This document shows positions 33,746 to 41,697 of a stretch of 64,000 nt of DNA, one piece after another (the stretch's first letter is position 1; every line of letters starts with the position of its first letter). The notes beneath the pieces were generated by a model, which had not been told where the DNA came from, made no database searches, and saw only the letters and a list, made by a program, of their open reading frames with translations. Made by a program: the position numbers and the translations under genes. Origin of the DNA: Streptomyces tibetensis (GTDB taxonomy: Bacteria; Actinomycetota; Actinomycetes; Streptomycetales; Streptomycetaceae); NCBI RefSeq assembly GCF_007655005.1, contig NZ_SZVW01000029.1:1-64000 (forward strand), written 5' to 3'.

Positions 33746-34468
33746 ATGACGACTCCGCAGCAAGCCCTCGTCCGGGCCGCCGCCCGGAACAACGCCGAGT
33801 GGTGTGCGGCGATGTGCCGGGCGCACGGGGTGCCGGGCGAGTTCGGGCCCGACGCCTGGGCCGCCCCGGTGCGGACGCCGCTCTACTACCCCGACGCCGT
33901 GACGCTGGGGCCGGACGCCGACACCGACGCGCTCACCGCCCGGATCGACACGGCCTCGCCCGGCGCCTCGGTCAAGGACGGCTTCGCCGACCTCGACCTG
34001 GCGGAGGCCGGGTTCCGGGTGCTTTTCGAGGCGCAGTGGATCCACCGGCCCGCCGGGTCGGCAACGGCGGCACCGGATCTCGAGTGGGACGTGGCGGGCG
34101 ACCCGGACACGCTGCGCGCCTGGGCACTGGCCTGGGACGACGGGGCGGGGGACGCGGACCTGTTCCGGCCCGGGCTGCTCGCCGAGCCGGAGACCTTCGT
34201 GATTTTGGGACGCTCCGCCGACGACACCGAGGGCGGAGTGGTCGCCGGAGCGGTCGCGAGCCGCAGTGAGCACGTGGTCGGCGTCTCCAACGTCTTCGGC
34301 CGTGACGGCGGGCCCGACTCGGCCTGGCCGCTCGTCCTGCACGCACTCGCCCGTCTCTTCCCCACCCTGCCCGTCGTCGGCTACGAGCAGGGTGACGACC
34401 TGACGGTCGCCCTCCGGCACGGCTTCGAACCGGTGGGGCCGTTGCGCGTGTGGACGCACGGCGGGTAA
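33746..34468 (+). CDS. hypothetical protein, GNAT-like
   Basis: A 240-residue soluble protein with RNNAEWCAAMCRAHGVPGEF at the start and PVVGYEQGDDLTVALRHGFEPVGPLRVW at the end; the end resembles the last strands of a GNAT acetyltransferase (an xxGYExG then GFxPVG pattern), and the middle GGVVAGAVASRSEHVVGVSNVF could be the central strands. I do not know the function. It is divergent from the DUF6817-like gene. Confidence 0.7.
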   Translation: MTTPQQALVRAAARNNAEWCAAMCRAHGVPGEFGPDAWAAPVRTPLYYPDAVTLGPDADTDALTARIDTASPGASVKDGFADLDLAEAGFRVLFEAQWIHRPAGSATAAPDLEWDVAGDPDTLRAWALAWDDGAGDADLFRPGLLAEPETFVILGRSADDTEGGVVAGAVASRSEHVVGVSNVFGRDGGPDSAWPLVLHALARLFPTLPVVGYEQGDDLTVALRHGFEPVGPLRVWTHGG

Positions 34469-34483
34469 CCCTCTCAGGCGCCC

Positions 34484-34783
34484 TCAGCGTTCCGGCCCGG
34501 GCACGCGCATCCCCCGAGACTCGGCGACCCGTAGCGCGTCGGTCAGGCACTCGGCGAAACGGACCTCCCTGTACGGCGAGGCCGGGTCGTCCAGCACCTT
34601 GCGGGCGAGGCCGAGCACGTCGGTGCCGGTGGCGAGCTGGACGGCTATCAATTCGTCGGCGAGACGGGAGAGGTAGCCGCCGTTGTCGTCGGTCACCAGG
34701 TAGCAGGGGTTGCCTTCCGCGGACAGCCAGGGCAGGAGCCGGGGTGGCGGCGTGACGTGTGTCCGACCGGTGGGGCGTTCCAT
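34484..34783 (-). CDS. hypothetical protein of a small two-gene unit
   Basis: A 99-residue acidic protein with PWLSAEGNPCYLVTDDNGGYLSRLADELIAVQL-type sequence in the middle; no family recognised. Its ATG overlaps the stop of the preceding gene by one base (TGATG), so the two are coupled. Pairs like this next to a short GntR gene occur in several Streptomyces. Confidence 0.65.
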   Translation of the reverse strand: MERPTGRTHVTPPPRLLPWLSAEGNPCYLVTDDNGGYLSRLADELIAVQLATGTDVLGLARKVLDDPASPYREVRFAECLTDALRVAESRGMRVPGPER

Positions 34784-35133
34784 CAGGCGGCCACCTTCCG
34801 TACGCCGACCAGGTGCTGGTCGAGATCGATCCCGAAGTCGGCGGCGAGCACGAGGGCCAGGCGCCGGCGTTCCTGGAGAGCGGTTTCGTGTTCGTGGGCG
34901 GCGAGGTAGGGGCGGACGAGGGGGGAGGCGGTGCCGTCGAGAGGACTGTGCAGGCCGTACGGGGAGCGGTGGCGGGGAAGCTGCGGCGGCTGGGATGCGG
35001 AGGGGCAGCTGACGAGGGTGAGGTGCACGTGAGGGAGGAGGTGCCGCCGGGGGCGGCACCGACGCCGTTTCCCGGTGCCGGGGGCGAAGAGAAGGCGCAG
35101 CCATTGAAGGGCCCGGGGGATAAGGTCATGCAT
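34783..35133 (-). CDS. hypothetical basic protein, partner of the preceding gene
   Basis: A 116-residue protein with a basic first half (LFAPGTGKRRRCRPRR) and a C-terminal helical part YLAAHEHETALQERRRLALVLAADFGIDLDQH. No family recognised. It is divergent from the short GntR gene across 160 bp that contain a GntR-type operator, so the GntR protein probably controls this pair. Confidence 0.65.
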   Translation of the reverse strand: MHDLIPRALQWLRLLFAPGTGKRRRCRPRRHLLPHVHLTLVSCPSASQPPQLPRHRSPYGLHSPLDGTASPLVRPYLAAHEHETALQERRRLALVLAADFGIDLDQHLVGVRKVAA

Positions 35134-35226
35134 GTCGACGCTCCAGTTTCAGCGTTGGCCATGCCCCGGGAGGTCTAGCCCACCTCGCCGGGGTCTTTCC
35201 GTCTTCGACGTTACACCTGCATGCAG

Positions 35227-35250
35227 CCCTCTACATACAAGTACAGAGGG
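35227..35250. promoter_or_regulatory. probable operator of the short GntR regulator
   Basis: CCCTCT-N12-AGAGGG, with ACATACAAGTAC between the arms, sits in the divergent region between the two-gene unit and the GntR gene. A separate 10-bp palindrome CTGCATGCAG is directly adjacent at 35217-35226. Position and dyad symmetry fit GntR binding. Confidence 0.5.
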
Positions 35251-35293
35251 ATCCACACGATTGGGCAGGTCGCTACCGCTCTACGTTGGACGT

Positions 35294-35590
35294 ATGAGCG
35301 ATACCAAAGGGTCGAAGTCCAGTCTGGACCCGATGAGCGCGAGGCCGCTCTACATGCAACTGGCCGATGTCATCGCCGGGAAGATCGCATCCGGAGAGCT
35401 GGCGCCGGACAGGCCCATCCCTTCCGAGAACCACCTCGCCGACGAGTACGGCGTGGCACGACTCACCGCGCGACGGGCCGCACAGGAACTCCGCGAGCGC
35501 GGTTTGATCGTCACCGTGCGAGGCAAGGGATCCTTCGTCGTCGAACAACCGGTCGGCAACGCCGCCGAAGAAACCGAACCGAACGGCTGA
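35294..35590 (+). CDS. short GntR family regulator
   Basis: A 98-residue protein made only of the GntR winged helix: RPLYMQLADVIAGKIASGELAPDRPIPSEN, then HLADEYGVARLTARRAAQELRERGLI and GKGSFVV. There is no effector domain. Short GntR proteins in Streptomyces usually repress an adjacent unit and themselves; the divergent pair at 34484-35133 is the obvious target. Confidence 0.87.
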   Translation: MSDTKGSKSSLDPMSARPLYMQLADVIAGKIASGELAPDRPIPSENHLADEYGVARLTARRAAQELRERGLIVTVRGKGSFVVEQPVGNAAEETEPNG

Positions 35591-35614
35591 GGACCCCACC
35601 CCGGGCCCGTCCCG

Positions 35615-35795
35615 CTACTGCGGCTTGTACGCCAGAAACGTGCCCGCCCGCCGCTTCACCCCGCCCTCGGGTTCCTGCACCACCCGCGTCGTGACCACCA
35701 GCCCGGCCCGGGCCAGCAGTTCGGCGATGCGCTCCGGCGGCGGCGACGGTGTCGTAGGACTCGCGGACGGCGGTGACGTACGAGGGCTCGGTCAT
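35615..35795 (-). pseudogene. class I methyltransferase gene with internal deletion
   Basis: On the minus strand the region opens with MTEPSYVTAVRESYDTVA, a standard N-terminus of Streptomyces SAM methyltransferases, and after a frame change closes with PPERIAELLARAGLVVTTR and then EPEGGVKRRAGTFLAYKPQ followed by TAG, a standard C-terminus of the same family. The two ends meet at about 35745 and are out of frame (181 bp in total). About 180 codons expected between them are missing, so one internal deletion has destroyed the gene. Confidence 0.75.
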
Positions 35796-35905
35796 GCCGC
35801 GAAGGTAGGTGACGGCACTGACACGCCCCGTACTCCGATGCCAGTACGCCGGTTTACTCCCGCCGCAAGACGCCCGCACCGCCCCTCCCCCGGCACGGTG
35901 ACAGC

Positions 35906-35989
35906 GTGAAGCCGAACCAGAAACTCAGCCGCCCCACCCGCCGGGCCGTGAAACCGAACCAGAAACTCAGCCGCCCCGTCCGCCGGGCC
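35906..35989. repeat. 42-bp tandem duplication at a gene start
   Basis: Copy 1 at 35906-35947 and copy 2 at 35948-35989 agree at 39 of 42 positions. Each begins with GTG and encodes the same 14 residues, so the duplication adds an in-frame second start region to the DUF2269-like gene. Confidence 0.85.
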
Positions 35990-36457
35990 GTGCTGGTCGT
36001 TCACGTCACCGCCTCCGCGAGCTGGCTCGGGCTCTCGCTCGGGCTGCTCGCACTCGGGGCCACCGCGGCATCCACCGGGTCCGCCGTCACGGTGGAGGCG
36101 TCCGTCCGGGCCATGAAGCTCTTCGCCGACTGGCTCCTGATCCCCGTCGCGCTGCTCACACTCCTCAGCGGCCTGATGCTGTCGCTGGGCACGGTGTGGG
36201 GGCTGGCCAGGTACCGGTGGGTGTACACGAAGTTCTGGCTGACCCTCGCCACGACCACCGCCACGGTGTTCGCCCTGCGCCCCGGGGTGAACTCCGCGGT
36301 CACCGCGGTCGCCGCGGGCGGGCCGCTGCCGGACGCCGGTGACGTGCTGTTCGGGCCGGTCGTCTCGCTGTCCGCCTACGTGTTCATGACGGTGATCTCC
36401 GTCCTGAAGCCCTGGGGGAGGACCCGACGGGGCGAAAGGTCGCGCATATTTGCCTAA
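35906..36457 (+). CDS. DUF2269-like membrane protein
   Basis: A 183-residue protein with four membrane segments (starting near residues 29, 70, 105 and 148); VHVTASASWLGLSLGLLALGA and KFWLTLATTTATVFALRPG are like DUF2269 family members. The first 28 residues are two nearly identical 14-residue copies (KPNQKLSRPTRRA, KPNQKLSRPVRRA) made by a 42-bp duplication; either GTG (35906 or 35948) could start translation. The stop overlaps the operator of the following TetR gene. Confidence 0.75.
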   Translation: MKPNQKLSRPTRRAVKPNQKLSRPVRRAVLVVHVTASASWLGLSLGLLALGATAASTGSAVTVEASVRAMKLFADWLLIPVALLTLLSGLMLSLGTVWGLARYRWVYTKFWLTLATTTATVFALRPGVNSAVTAVAAGGPLPDAGDVLFGPVVSLSAYVFMTVISVLKPWGRTRRGERSRIFA

Positions 36458-36467
36458 AGCCTTTAGG
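36453..36467. promoter_or_regulatory. palindromic operator CCTAAAG-C-CTTTAGG
   Basis: A perfect 7-bp inverted repeat around one base, 39 bp before the TetR start codon and overlapping the stop of the preceding membrane protein gene. Likely binding site of the TetR protein. Confidence 0.65.
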
Positions 36468-36505
36468 AAGATGCACACTCTCTTCAGGCAGAAGGGAGAG
36501 TCCTC

Positions 36506-37093
36506 ATGGCACGCGTGGGACTGACACCGGAGCGGCTGACCGAGGCCGGTGCGGAACTCGCCGACGAGGTCGGCTTCGACCAGGTCACCGTCTCGGCGCT
36601 CGCGCGGCGGTTCGACGTCAAGGTCGCGAGCCTGTACTCGCACGTGCGCAACTCCCAGGACCTGAAGACCAGGATCGCCCTGCTCGCCCTCACCGAACTC
36701 GCCGACCGGGCCGCCGACGCCCTGGCCGGACGGGCCGGCAAGGACGCCCTGTCCGCCCTCGCGAACGTGTACCGCGACTACGCCCGGGCACACCCCGGCC
36801 GCTACGCCGCGGCCCAGCTGCGGCTCGACCCGCAGACGGCGGCCGCGAGCGCCGGCGTCCGGCACGCGCAGATGACCCGGGCGCTGCTGCGCGGCTACGA
36901 CCTGACGGAACCGGACCAGACCCACGCGGTCCGGCTGCTCGGCAGCGTCTTCCACGGCTACGTCAGCCTGGAGCTCGGCGGCGGTTTCAGCCACAGCGCC
37001 CCGGACACCGAGGAGACCTGGGCCCGGATCCTCGACGCCCTCGACACGTTGCTGCGGAACTGGCCCGCGGCCCCCACCGACCCCCGAGGCTGA
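36506..37093 (+). CDS. TetR family regulator (WHG-domain type)
   Basis: A 195-residue repressor: N-terminal HTH at residues 8-55 (LADEVGFDQVTVSALARRFDVKVASLYSH) and a C-terminal ligand domain of the TetR_C_33/WHG kind (HPGRYAAAQL, then LGSVFHGYVSLELGGGF). AGAAGGGAGAG precedes the ATG by 8 bp. A palindrome at 36453-36467 is the likely operator. It is followed 5 bp later by a GDSL esterase, which is probably in the same unit. Confidence 0.88.
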   Translation: MARVGLTPERLTEAGAELADEVGFDQVTVSALARRFDVKVASLYSHVRNSQDLKTRIALLALTELADRAADALAGRAGKDALSALANVYRDYARAHPGRYAAAQLRLDPQTAAASAGVRHAQMTRALLRGYDLTEPDQTHAVRLLGSVFHGYVSLELGGGFSHSAPDTEETWARILDALDTLLRNWPAAPTDPRG

Positions 37094-37098
37094 CACCC

Positions 37099-38277
37099 AT
37101 GCACACCGAGCACGACTGGATCACCACGCCCCTCACGGCGGACCTGCTGCGCGGCGCCCTCGACGTGGAGCGCACCGAGCACGGCCTGCTCCCGCACCGC
37201 CTGCCCGCCCGGGCCCGCGCGCAGAACACCAACGCGCAGCTGGCGATGGCCGAGGCCCAGCCCTCCGGCGTACGGCTGGTGTTCCGTACCGCCGCGACCA
37301 CCGTCGAGCTGGACACCCTGCGCACCAAGCGCGACTACACCGGCTTCCCCTCGCGCCCGGACGGGCTGTACGACCTGCTCGTCGACGGCCGCCCGGCCGG
37401 TCAGGCCGCCGGGACCGACGGCAACGTCCTGACCGTCGACCTGGCCACCTGGCAGGCCGAGCTCACGTCCGGTCCGGTCGGCACGGTCCGCTTCACGGGC
37501 CTGCCCGCGCGGGACAAGGACGTCGAGATCTGGCTGCCGCACAACGAGACCACCGAGCTGGTCGCCCTGCGCACGGACGCCCCCGTGACGCCCGCGCCGG
37601 ACCGGGGACGCCGGGTGTGGCTGCACCACGGCAGCTCGATCAGCCACGGTTCCGACGCCGCGAGCCCCACGGCCATCTGGCCCGCGATCGCCGCGCTGCG
37701 GGGCGGTGTGGAGCTGGTCAACCTCGGCTTCGGCGGCAGCGCGATGCTCGACCCGTTCACCGCGCGTGCCATGCGGGACACCCCGGCCGACCTGATCAGC
37801 GTCAAGATGGGCATCAACATCGTCAACCAGGACGCGATGCGGCTGCGCGCGTTCTCTCCCGCCGTGCACGGCTTCCTCGACACGATCCGCGAGGGGCACC
37901 CGGACACCCCGCTGCTCCTCGTCTCCCCCATCCACTGCGCCATCCACGAGGACACGCCCGGCCCCACCGCCCCGGACCGCGACGAGATCGGCAAGGGCCG
38001 CCTGGTCTTCTCCGCCATGGGCGACCCGGCGGAGACGCCCCTGGGCAAACTGACCCTCACCGTCATCCGCGAGGAACTGTCGCGCATCGTCGAACAGCGC
38101 GCCGCCGAGGACCCGAACCTGCACTACCTGGACGGCCTCGACCTCTACGGCGCGAAGGACGCGAGCGCCGTGCCCCTCCCCGACCACGTCCACCCCGACG
38201 CGGCCACCCACCGCCACATCGGCGACCGCTTCCACGCACTGGCCTTCGGAGACGGAGGTCCCTTCACCGCGGCGTAG
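37099..38277 (+). CDS. GDSL/SGNH-type esterase or lipase
   Basis: A 392-residue protein without a signal peptide. A beta-rich N-terminal domain (residues 1-165) is followed by the SGNH hydrolase domain: Ser in LHHGSSISHG (block I, residue 177 region), Gly in NLGFGGSAML, Asn in VKMGINIVNQD, and Asp-His in PLPDHVHPDAATH near the C-terminus. Substrate unknown; carbohydrate esterases have this domain order. It is 5 bp after the TetR gene. Confidence 0.87.
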   Translation: MHTEHDWITTPLTADLLRGALDVERTEHGLLPHRLPARARAQNTNAQLAMAEAQPSGVRLVFRTAATTVELDTLRTKRDYTGFPSRPDGLYDLLVDGRPAGQAAGTDGNVLTVDLATWQAELTSGPVGTVRFTGLPARDKDVEIWLPHNETTELVALRTDAPVTPAPDRGRRVWLHHGSSISHGSDAASPTAIWPAIAALRGGVELVNLGFGGSAMLDPFTARAMRDTPADLISVKMGINIVNQDAMRLRAFSPAVHGFLDTIREGHPDTPLLLVSPIHCAIHEDTPGPTAPDRDEIGKGRLVFSAMGDPAETPLGKLTLTVIREELSRIVEQRAAEDPNLHYLDGLDLYGAKDASAVPLPDHVHPDAATHRHIGDRFHALAFGDGGPFTAA

Positions 38278-38302
38278 CGACCGACCGGCCGGGGCAGGCC
38301 GG

Positions 38303-38926
38303 TCAGCCCTCGAAGCCCTGGTCCGCCAGGATCCTGTCGATGCGCGTGCGGTGGGCCGACTCCCAGTCGTCCAGGGTCTCCGCGGCCTCCTTGGCGAGCT
38401 TGGCCCGGGCCGCGGTCAGGACCTCCTCGCGCCGGGCCCGGGGGACGACCACGACACCCTCCTCGTCGGCGACGACCGTGTCGCCCGCGTCGACCTCGAC
38501 CCCGCCGCAGCGCACCCGTTCGTTCAGCGGCCGTGCGGCCGACTTGGTACCGGGGATGGGGATGACACCGCGGGCGAACACCGGGAAGCGCAGGTCCCTG
38601 ACCTCGGCGAGGTCGCGGATCAGCCCGTCGGCGACGAACGCGGTGATGCCCCGGCGCCGGGCGACGGCGCACACGTTGCCGCCGGCCAGGGCGTAGTCCA
38701 GGTCGCCCGACTCCACGACGACGACGCAACCGGGTCCGGCCCGGTGGATCGCGGCGTGCAGCATCAGGTTGTCGCCGGGAGGGCACCGTACGGTGAAGGC
38801 CGGTCCGGCCACCCGCGGCACCGGCCCCCACAGCGGCCGGATCCCGATGTCCATGACCTGCCCGCGGCCGAGCAGATCGGCCAGGGTGGTCGTGGGTATG
38901 TCCGTGAACGCGTCGACGTCAGTCAT
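38303..38926 (-). CDS. RraA-like family protein
   Basis: A 207-residue protein of the RraA / 4-hydroxy-4-methyl-2-oxoglutarate aldolase superfamily. Motifs are TTTLADLLGRGQVMD at the start, GGNVCAVARRRGITAFVADG with the conserved GxxxxxxARxxGxxGxVxDG pattern, and VRDLRFPVFARG (here EVRDLRFPVFA). The actual activity (aldolase, oxaloacetate decarboxylase, or RNase E inhibitor homologue) is open. The ATG at 38926 was preferred over the upstream GTG. Confidence 0.87.
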   Translation of the reverse strand: MTDVDAFTDIPTTTLADLLGRGQVMDIGIRPLWGPVPRVAGPAFTVRCPPGDNLMLHAAIHRAGPGCVVVVESGDLDYALAGGNVCAVARRRGITAFVADGLIRDLAEVRDLRFPVFARGVIPIPGTKSAARPLNERVRCGGVEVDAGDTVVADEEGVVVVPRARREEVLTAARAKLAKEAAETLDDWESAHRTRIDRILADQGFEG

Positions 38927-38950
38927 GACACGGACCCTAACCACCGTTCC

Positions 38951-40969
38951 CTAGAAGGGCAGTGGCCTTCCCCGCACCACCTCCAGCCGTGACACCGCCC
39001 GGGTCAGCACCACGTACAGCCGGTGCAGCCCCCGTTCCTCCGCCTCGGCGATCGCCGCCGGCTCCACGGCCACGACCTGGTCGTACTCCAGGCCCTTGAC
39101 CACGCTCGCCGGCACCAGCGCGACCCGCGCGCCGAGTTCGTCCGGCCCCGCCGCGTCGATGCCGGCTGCGTCCAGTGCCGCCCGCAGCCGGGGAACGTCC
39201 GCGTCCGCCGCGACGACCCCGACCGAGCCCTCCCGCCCGAGTGCGTCCCGTACGGCCGCCACGACCGCACCGGCCACGCCGTCCGCCGTCGTCTCCCGCA
39301 TCCGCAGCTCCCCGTCCCCGCGCAGCGAGCGGGCGGCCGGCACGTCCACCTCCAGCCGCTCCAGCAGCCGGTTGGCCAGCCCGACGACCGCCCGCGGCAC
39401 CCGGAACCCGGTGGTCAGGGCGACCACGGCCGCGTCCGGTTTCCCCAGGTGCGCGAGGACCGTACGCCATGACCGGGCCGCCCACGGTGTCGTCCCCTGC
39501 GCCAGATCGCCCAGCACCGTCAGCGAACCGAAGCGGGCCCGGCGTGCGATGGCGCGGCACTCCATCGGGGACAGGTCCTGCGCCTCGTCGACGACGACGT
39601 GCCCGTACCCCTCGGGATGCTCGATCAGCCCGGCCACCTCGTCGAGCAGCACCTGATCGGCGGCCGACCAGCGCGCCGACTTCCAGGACCGGGGCGGCCG
39701 CTCCCACAGCAGCGCCCGCTGCTCACCGGCGTCGAGGAGCCCTTCGGCGGCCGACGCCAACACACCTGCGTCGCCGAGCAGTCCGGCCACGACCTCCTCG
39801 GGCCGCACCCGCGGCCACACGGCATCGACGTACGCCGACACCGGCCGCGCCCGCTCGATCCGCCGCACCCAGGCGTTCGGGGGCGGCCCGGACCGTCGCT
39901 CGGCCTGCTCGCGCAGGCACCGCACGATCCGCGCCCGCACCCGCTCCCGCCCGACCCCGTACGGCGGCTCCTCCTGCCGCACCCGGTCCACGATCTCCGC
40001 CAGCACCCCCGCCGGGACCCGCCACCGGTACGACCCGTCCGGCACGGCGAGCGACGCCCCGCCGCCGTCGGGACGCACCCGCGTGTACAGCGCCCGCCGC
40101 AGCACCTCGGCCATCCGGGCGTCGTGCTTCACGACCGCGGCCGCCTCCTCGTCCAGGCCCCGGACCGGGCACCGGGCGATCTCCTCCCCCAGCGTCGACT
40201 GCCGCACACCGGTCTCCCCGAGGGCCGGCAGCACCTCCGCGATGTACGACAGGAAGGTGCGGTTGGGTCCGAGGATCAGCAGGCCGCCGCGCCGGATGCG
40301 CTGCGGGTGCGTGTAGAGCAGGTACGCGGCCCGGTGCAGCCCGACGGCGGTCTTGCCGGTGCCCGGCGCGCCCTGCACACATACCGACACCGCCAGGTCC
40401 GCCCGTACGAGGTCGTCCTGCTCGGGCTGGATCGTCGCGGCGATGTCCCGCATGGGCCCGACCCGGGGCCGTTCGATCTCCCGGGTGACGATCTCGCTGT
40501 CGCGGGTCTCCCCCTGCTCCAGGTGCTCGTCCTCCAGGCCGGTGAGGTCCGCGGAGTCGCCGCGGCTGCCGGGCGCCCAGCCGAACCGCCGCCGCACGGC
40601 GACGCCCTGCGGGTCGCGGGCCGAGGCCTGGTAGAAGGCGCGCGAGACGGGCGCACGCCAGTCGACGACGAGGGGCGGTTCGGCCGGGTGCTCGGAGATC
40701 CGCAGCCGCCCGATGTGCAACGGCCCGTCCCCGCTCTCCAGAGCTCCGAAGAACAAGGGCCCCTCGGGCAGTTCCCGCAGCGCCTTCGCCCGGCTGCGCA
40801 GCCGGTACCCGAGGACCTCGGCATCGGCCCCGGACGCGGACACGTCCTCCCCGATGACGACCTGTTCACCGGCGCCCTCGACCATCGCGGCGAGGGCGGT
40901 CCGGCAGCGCTCGTGATGGGCGCGTTCCGTGTCGAGGGCGTGCTGGAGGGCGGGCTCGGTCGAGGTCAT
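38951..40969 (-). CDS. HelD-type UvrD-like helicase
   Basis: A 672-residue superfamily I ATPase with an N-terminal coiled coil, Walker A VQGAPGTGKTAVGLHRAAYLL near residue 202, Walker B VVVDEAQDLSPMECR near residue 462, and the last helicase motifs VKGLEYDQVVAV and LYVVLTRA. These are the marks of HelD, which removes RNA polymerase from stalled complexes; in Streptomyces a relative (HelR) gives rifamycin tolerance. No rifamycin element was seen upstream. It follows a TetR gene in the same direction with 40 bp between, where an ACTCGG repeat lies. Confidence 0.87.
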   Translation of the reverse strand: MTSTEPALQHALDTERAHHERCRTALAAMVEGAGEQVVIGEDVSASGADAEVLGYRLRSRAKALRELPEGPLFFGALESGDGPLHIGRLRISEHPAEPPLVVDWRAPVSRAFYQASARDPQGVAVRRRFGWAPGSRGDSADLTGLEDEHLEQGETRDSEIVTREIERPRVGPMRDIAATIQPEQDDLVRADLAVSVCVQGAPGTGKTAVGLHRAAYLLYTHPQRIRRGGLLILGPNRTFLSYIAEVLPALGETGVRQSTLGEEIARCPVRGLDEEAAAVVKHDARMAEVLRRALYTRVRPDGGGASLAVPDGSYRWRVPAGVLAEIVDRVRQEEPPYGVGRERVRARIVRCLREQAERRSGPPPNAWVRRIERARPVSAYVDAVWPRVRPEEVVAGLLGDAGVLASAAEGLLDAGEQRALLWERPPRSWKSARWSAADQVLLDEVAGLIEHPEGYGHVVVDEAQDLSPMECRAIARRARFGSLTVLGDLAQGTTPWAARSWRTVLAHLGKPDAAVVALTTGFRVPRAVVGLANRLLERLEVDVPAARSLRGDGELRMRETTADGVAGAVVAAVRDALGREGSVGVVAADADVPRLRAALDAAGIDAAGPDELGARVALVPASVVKGLEYDQVVAVEPAAIAEAEERGLHRLYVVLTRAVSRLEVVRGRPLPF

Positions 40970-40992
40970 TCCACCGAGCGTACGCGAAAAGG

Positions 40993-41027
40993 TAACCGAG
41001 TTAAATAATTTACCGAGTTTCACTCGG
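40993..41027. promoter_or_regulatory. ACTCGG repeat operator between tetR and helD-like genes
   Basis: Forward strand: TAACCGAGTT and TTACCGAGTT form a direct repeat with a 17-bp period (CCGAGT at 40996 and 41013), and CCGAGTttcACTCGG (41013-41027) is an inverted repeat that includes the last codons of the TetR gene. It is likely the binding site of the TetR protein controlling the helicase. Confidence 0.55.
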
Positions 41028-41687
41028 CTGCGGCGGGCATGACTGATGCGACGGGCGCACCGGATGCGACGGGCGCTGCAGATGTGGCGGCAGCCCGGCC
41101 GCCAGCCGCCCGAACGCCCGCTCCGCCGCCGCCACCGCGTCCGGCCGCACGTCCGCCACCCGCTCCCCCGCCGCGATCCGCCGCCAGTTCTCCAGGGCGA
41201 GCACCCGCAGCACGGCCATGATCTGCCCGGCCGCCAGCCGCGCGTCCAGATCACCCCCGAGCACGTCGGCGAGCGCGGCCTCCGACCGCTCCTGGTGCGC
41301 GTGCGCCCGGGCGACCAGGGAGGGCGTCCCGTACAGCAGGGCGTGGAAGGCCAGGACGTCGGGATGGCCGTTGAGCCCGGTCACCGGATCCCCCCGCTCC
41401 AGCCCGTCCACGAAGTGCCGCCGCAACGCCTCCACCGGCGCGGTCCCAGACCCCTCCGCAACCACCCGGGCGGCCTCCCCCTCATGGTCGGCGATCCGGT
41501 ACAGCACCAGATCCTCTTTGGCCGGGAAGTACCGGAACAGCGTCGGCTTGGAGATCTCGGCCGCCGCCGCCACCTCCGCGACGGACACCGCGTCGAACCC
41601 CTTCTCCAGGAAGAGCCGCACGGCGATGTCCGACACGGTCTCGTACATCCGCTGTTTCTTGCGCTCACGCAGGCCGGGGGTGCTCAT
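41010..41687 (-). CDS. TetR/AcrR family regulator
   Basis: A 225-residue repressor with an HTH near residues 15-60 (RLFLEKGFDAVSVAEVAAAAEISKPTLFRYF) and a ligand-binding C-terminal part; the last 25 residues are a proline- and histidine-rich tail. It is upstream of and colinear with the helD-like gene. Confidence 0.88.
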   Translation of the reverse strand: MSTPGLRERKKQRMYETVSDIAVRLFLEKGFDAVSVAEVAAAAEISKPTLFRYFPAKEDLVLYRIADHEGEAARVVAEGSGTAPVEALRRHFVDGLERGDPVTGLNGHPDVLAFHALLYGTPSLVARAHAHQERSEAALADVLGGDLDARLAAGQIMAVLRVLALENWRRIAAGERVADVRPDAVAAAERAFGRLAAGLPPHLQRPSHPVRPSHQSCPPQPSETR

Positions 41688-41697
41688 GCCTGGGAGC

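Noticed and set aside
40970..41010. Rifamycin-associated element upstream of the HelD-type gene
   Set aside because: No GGGGCTTGC-like dyad was found; the visible repeats are ACTCGG type and fit the TetR neighbour.
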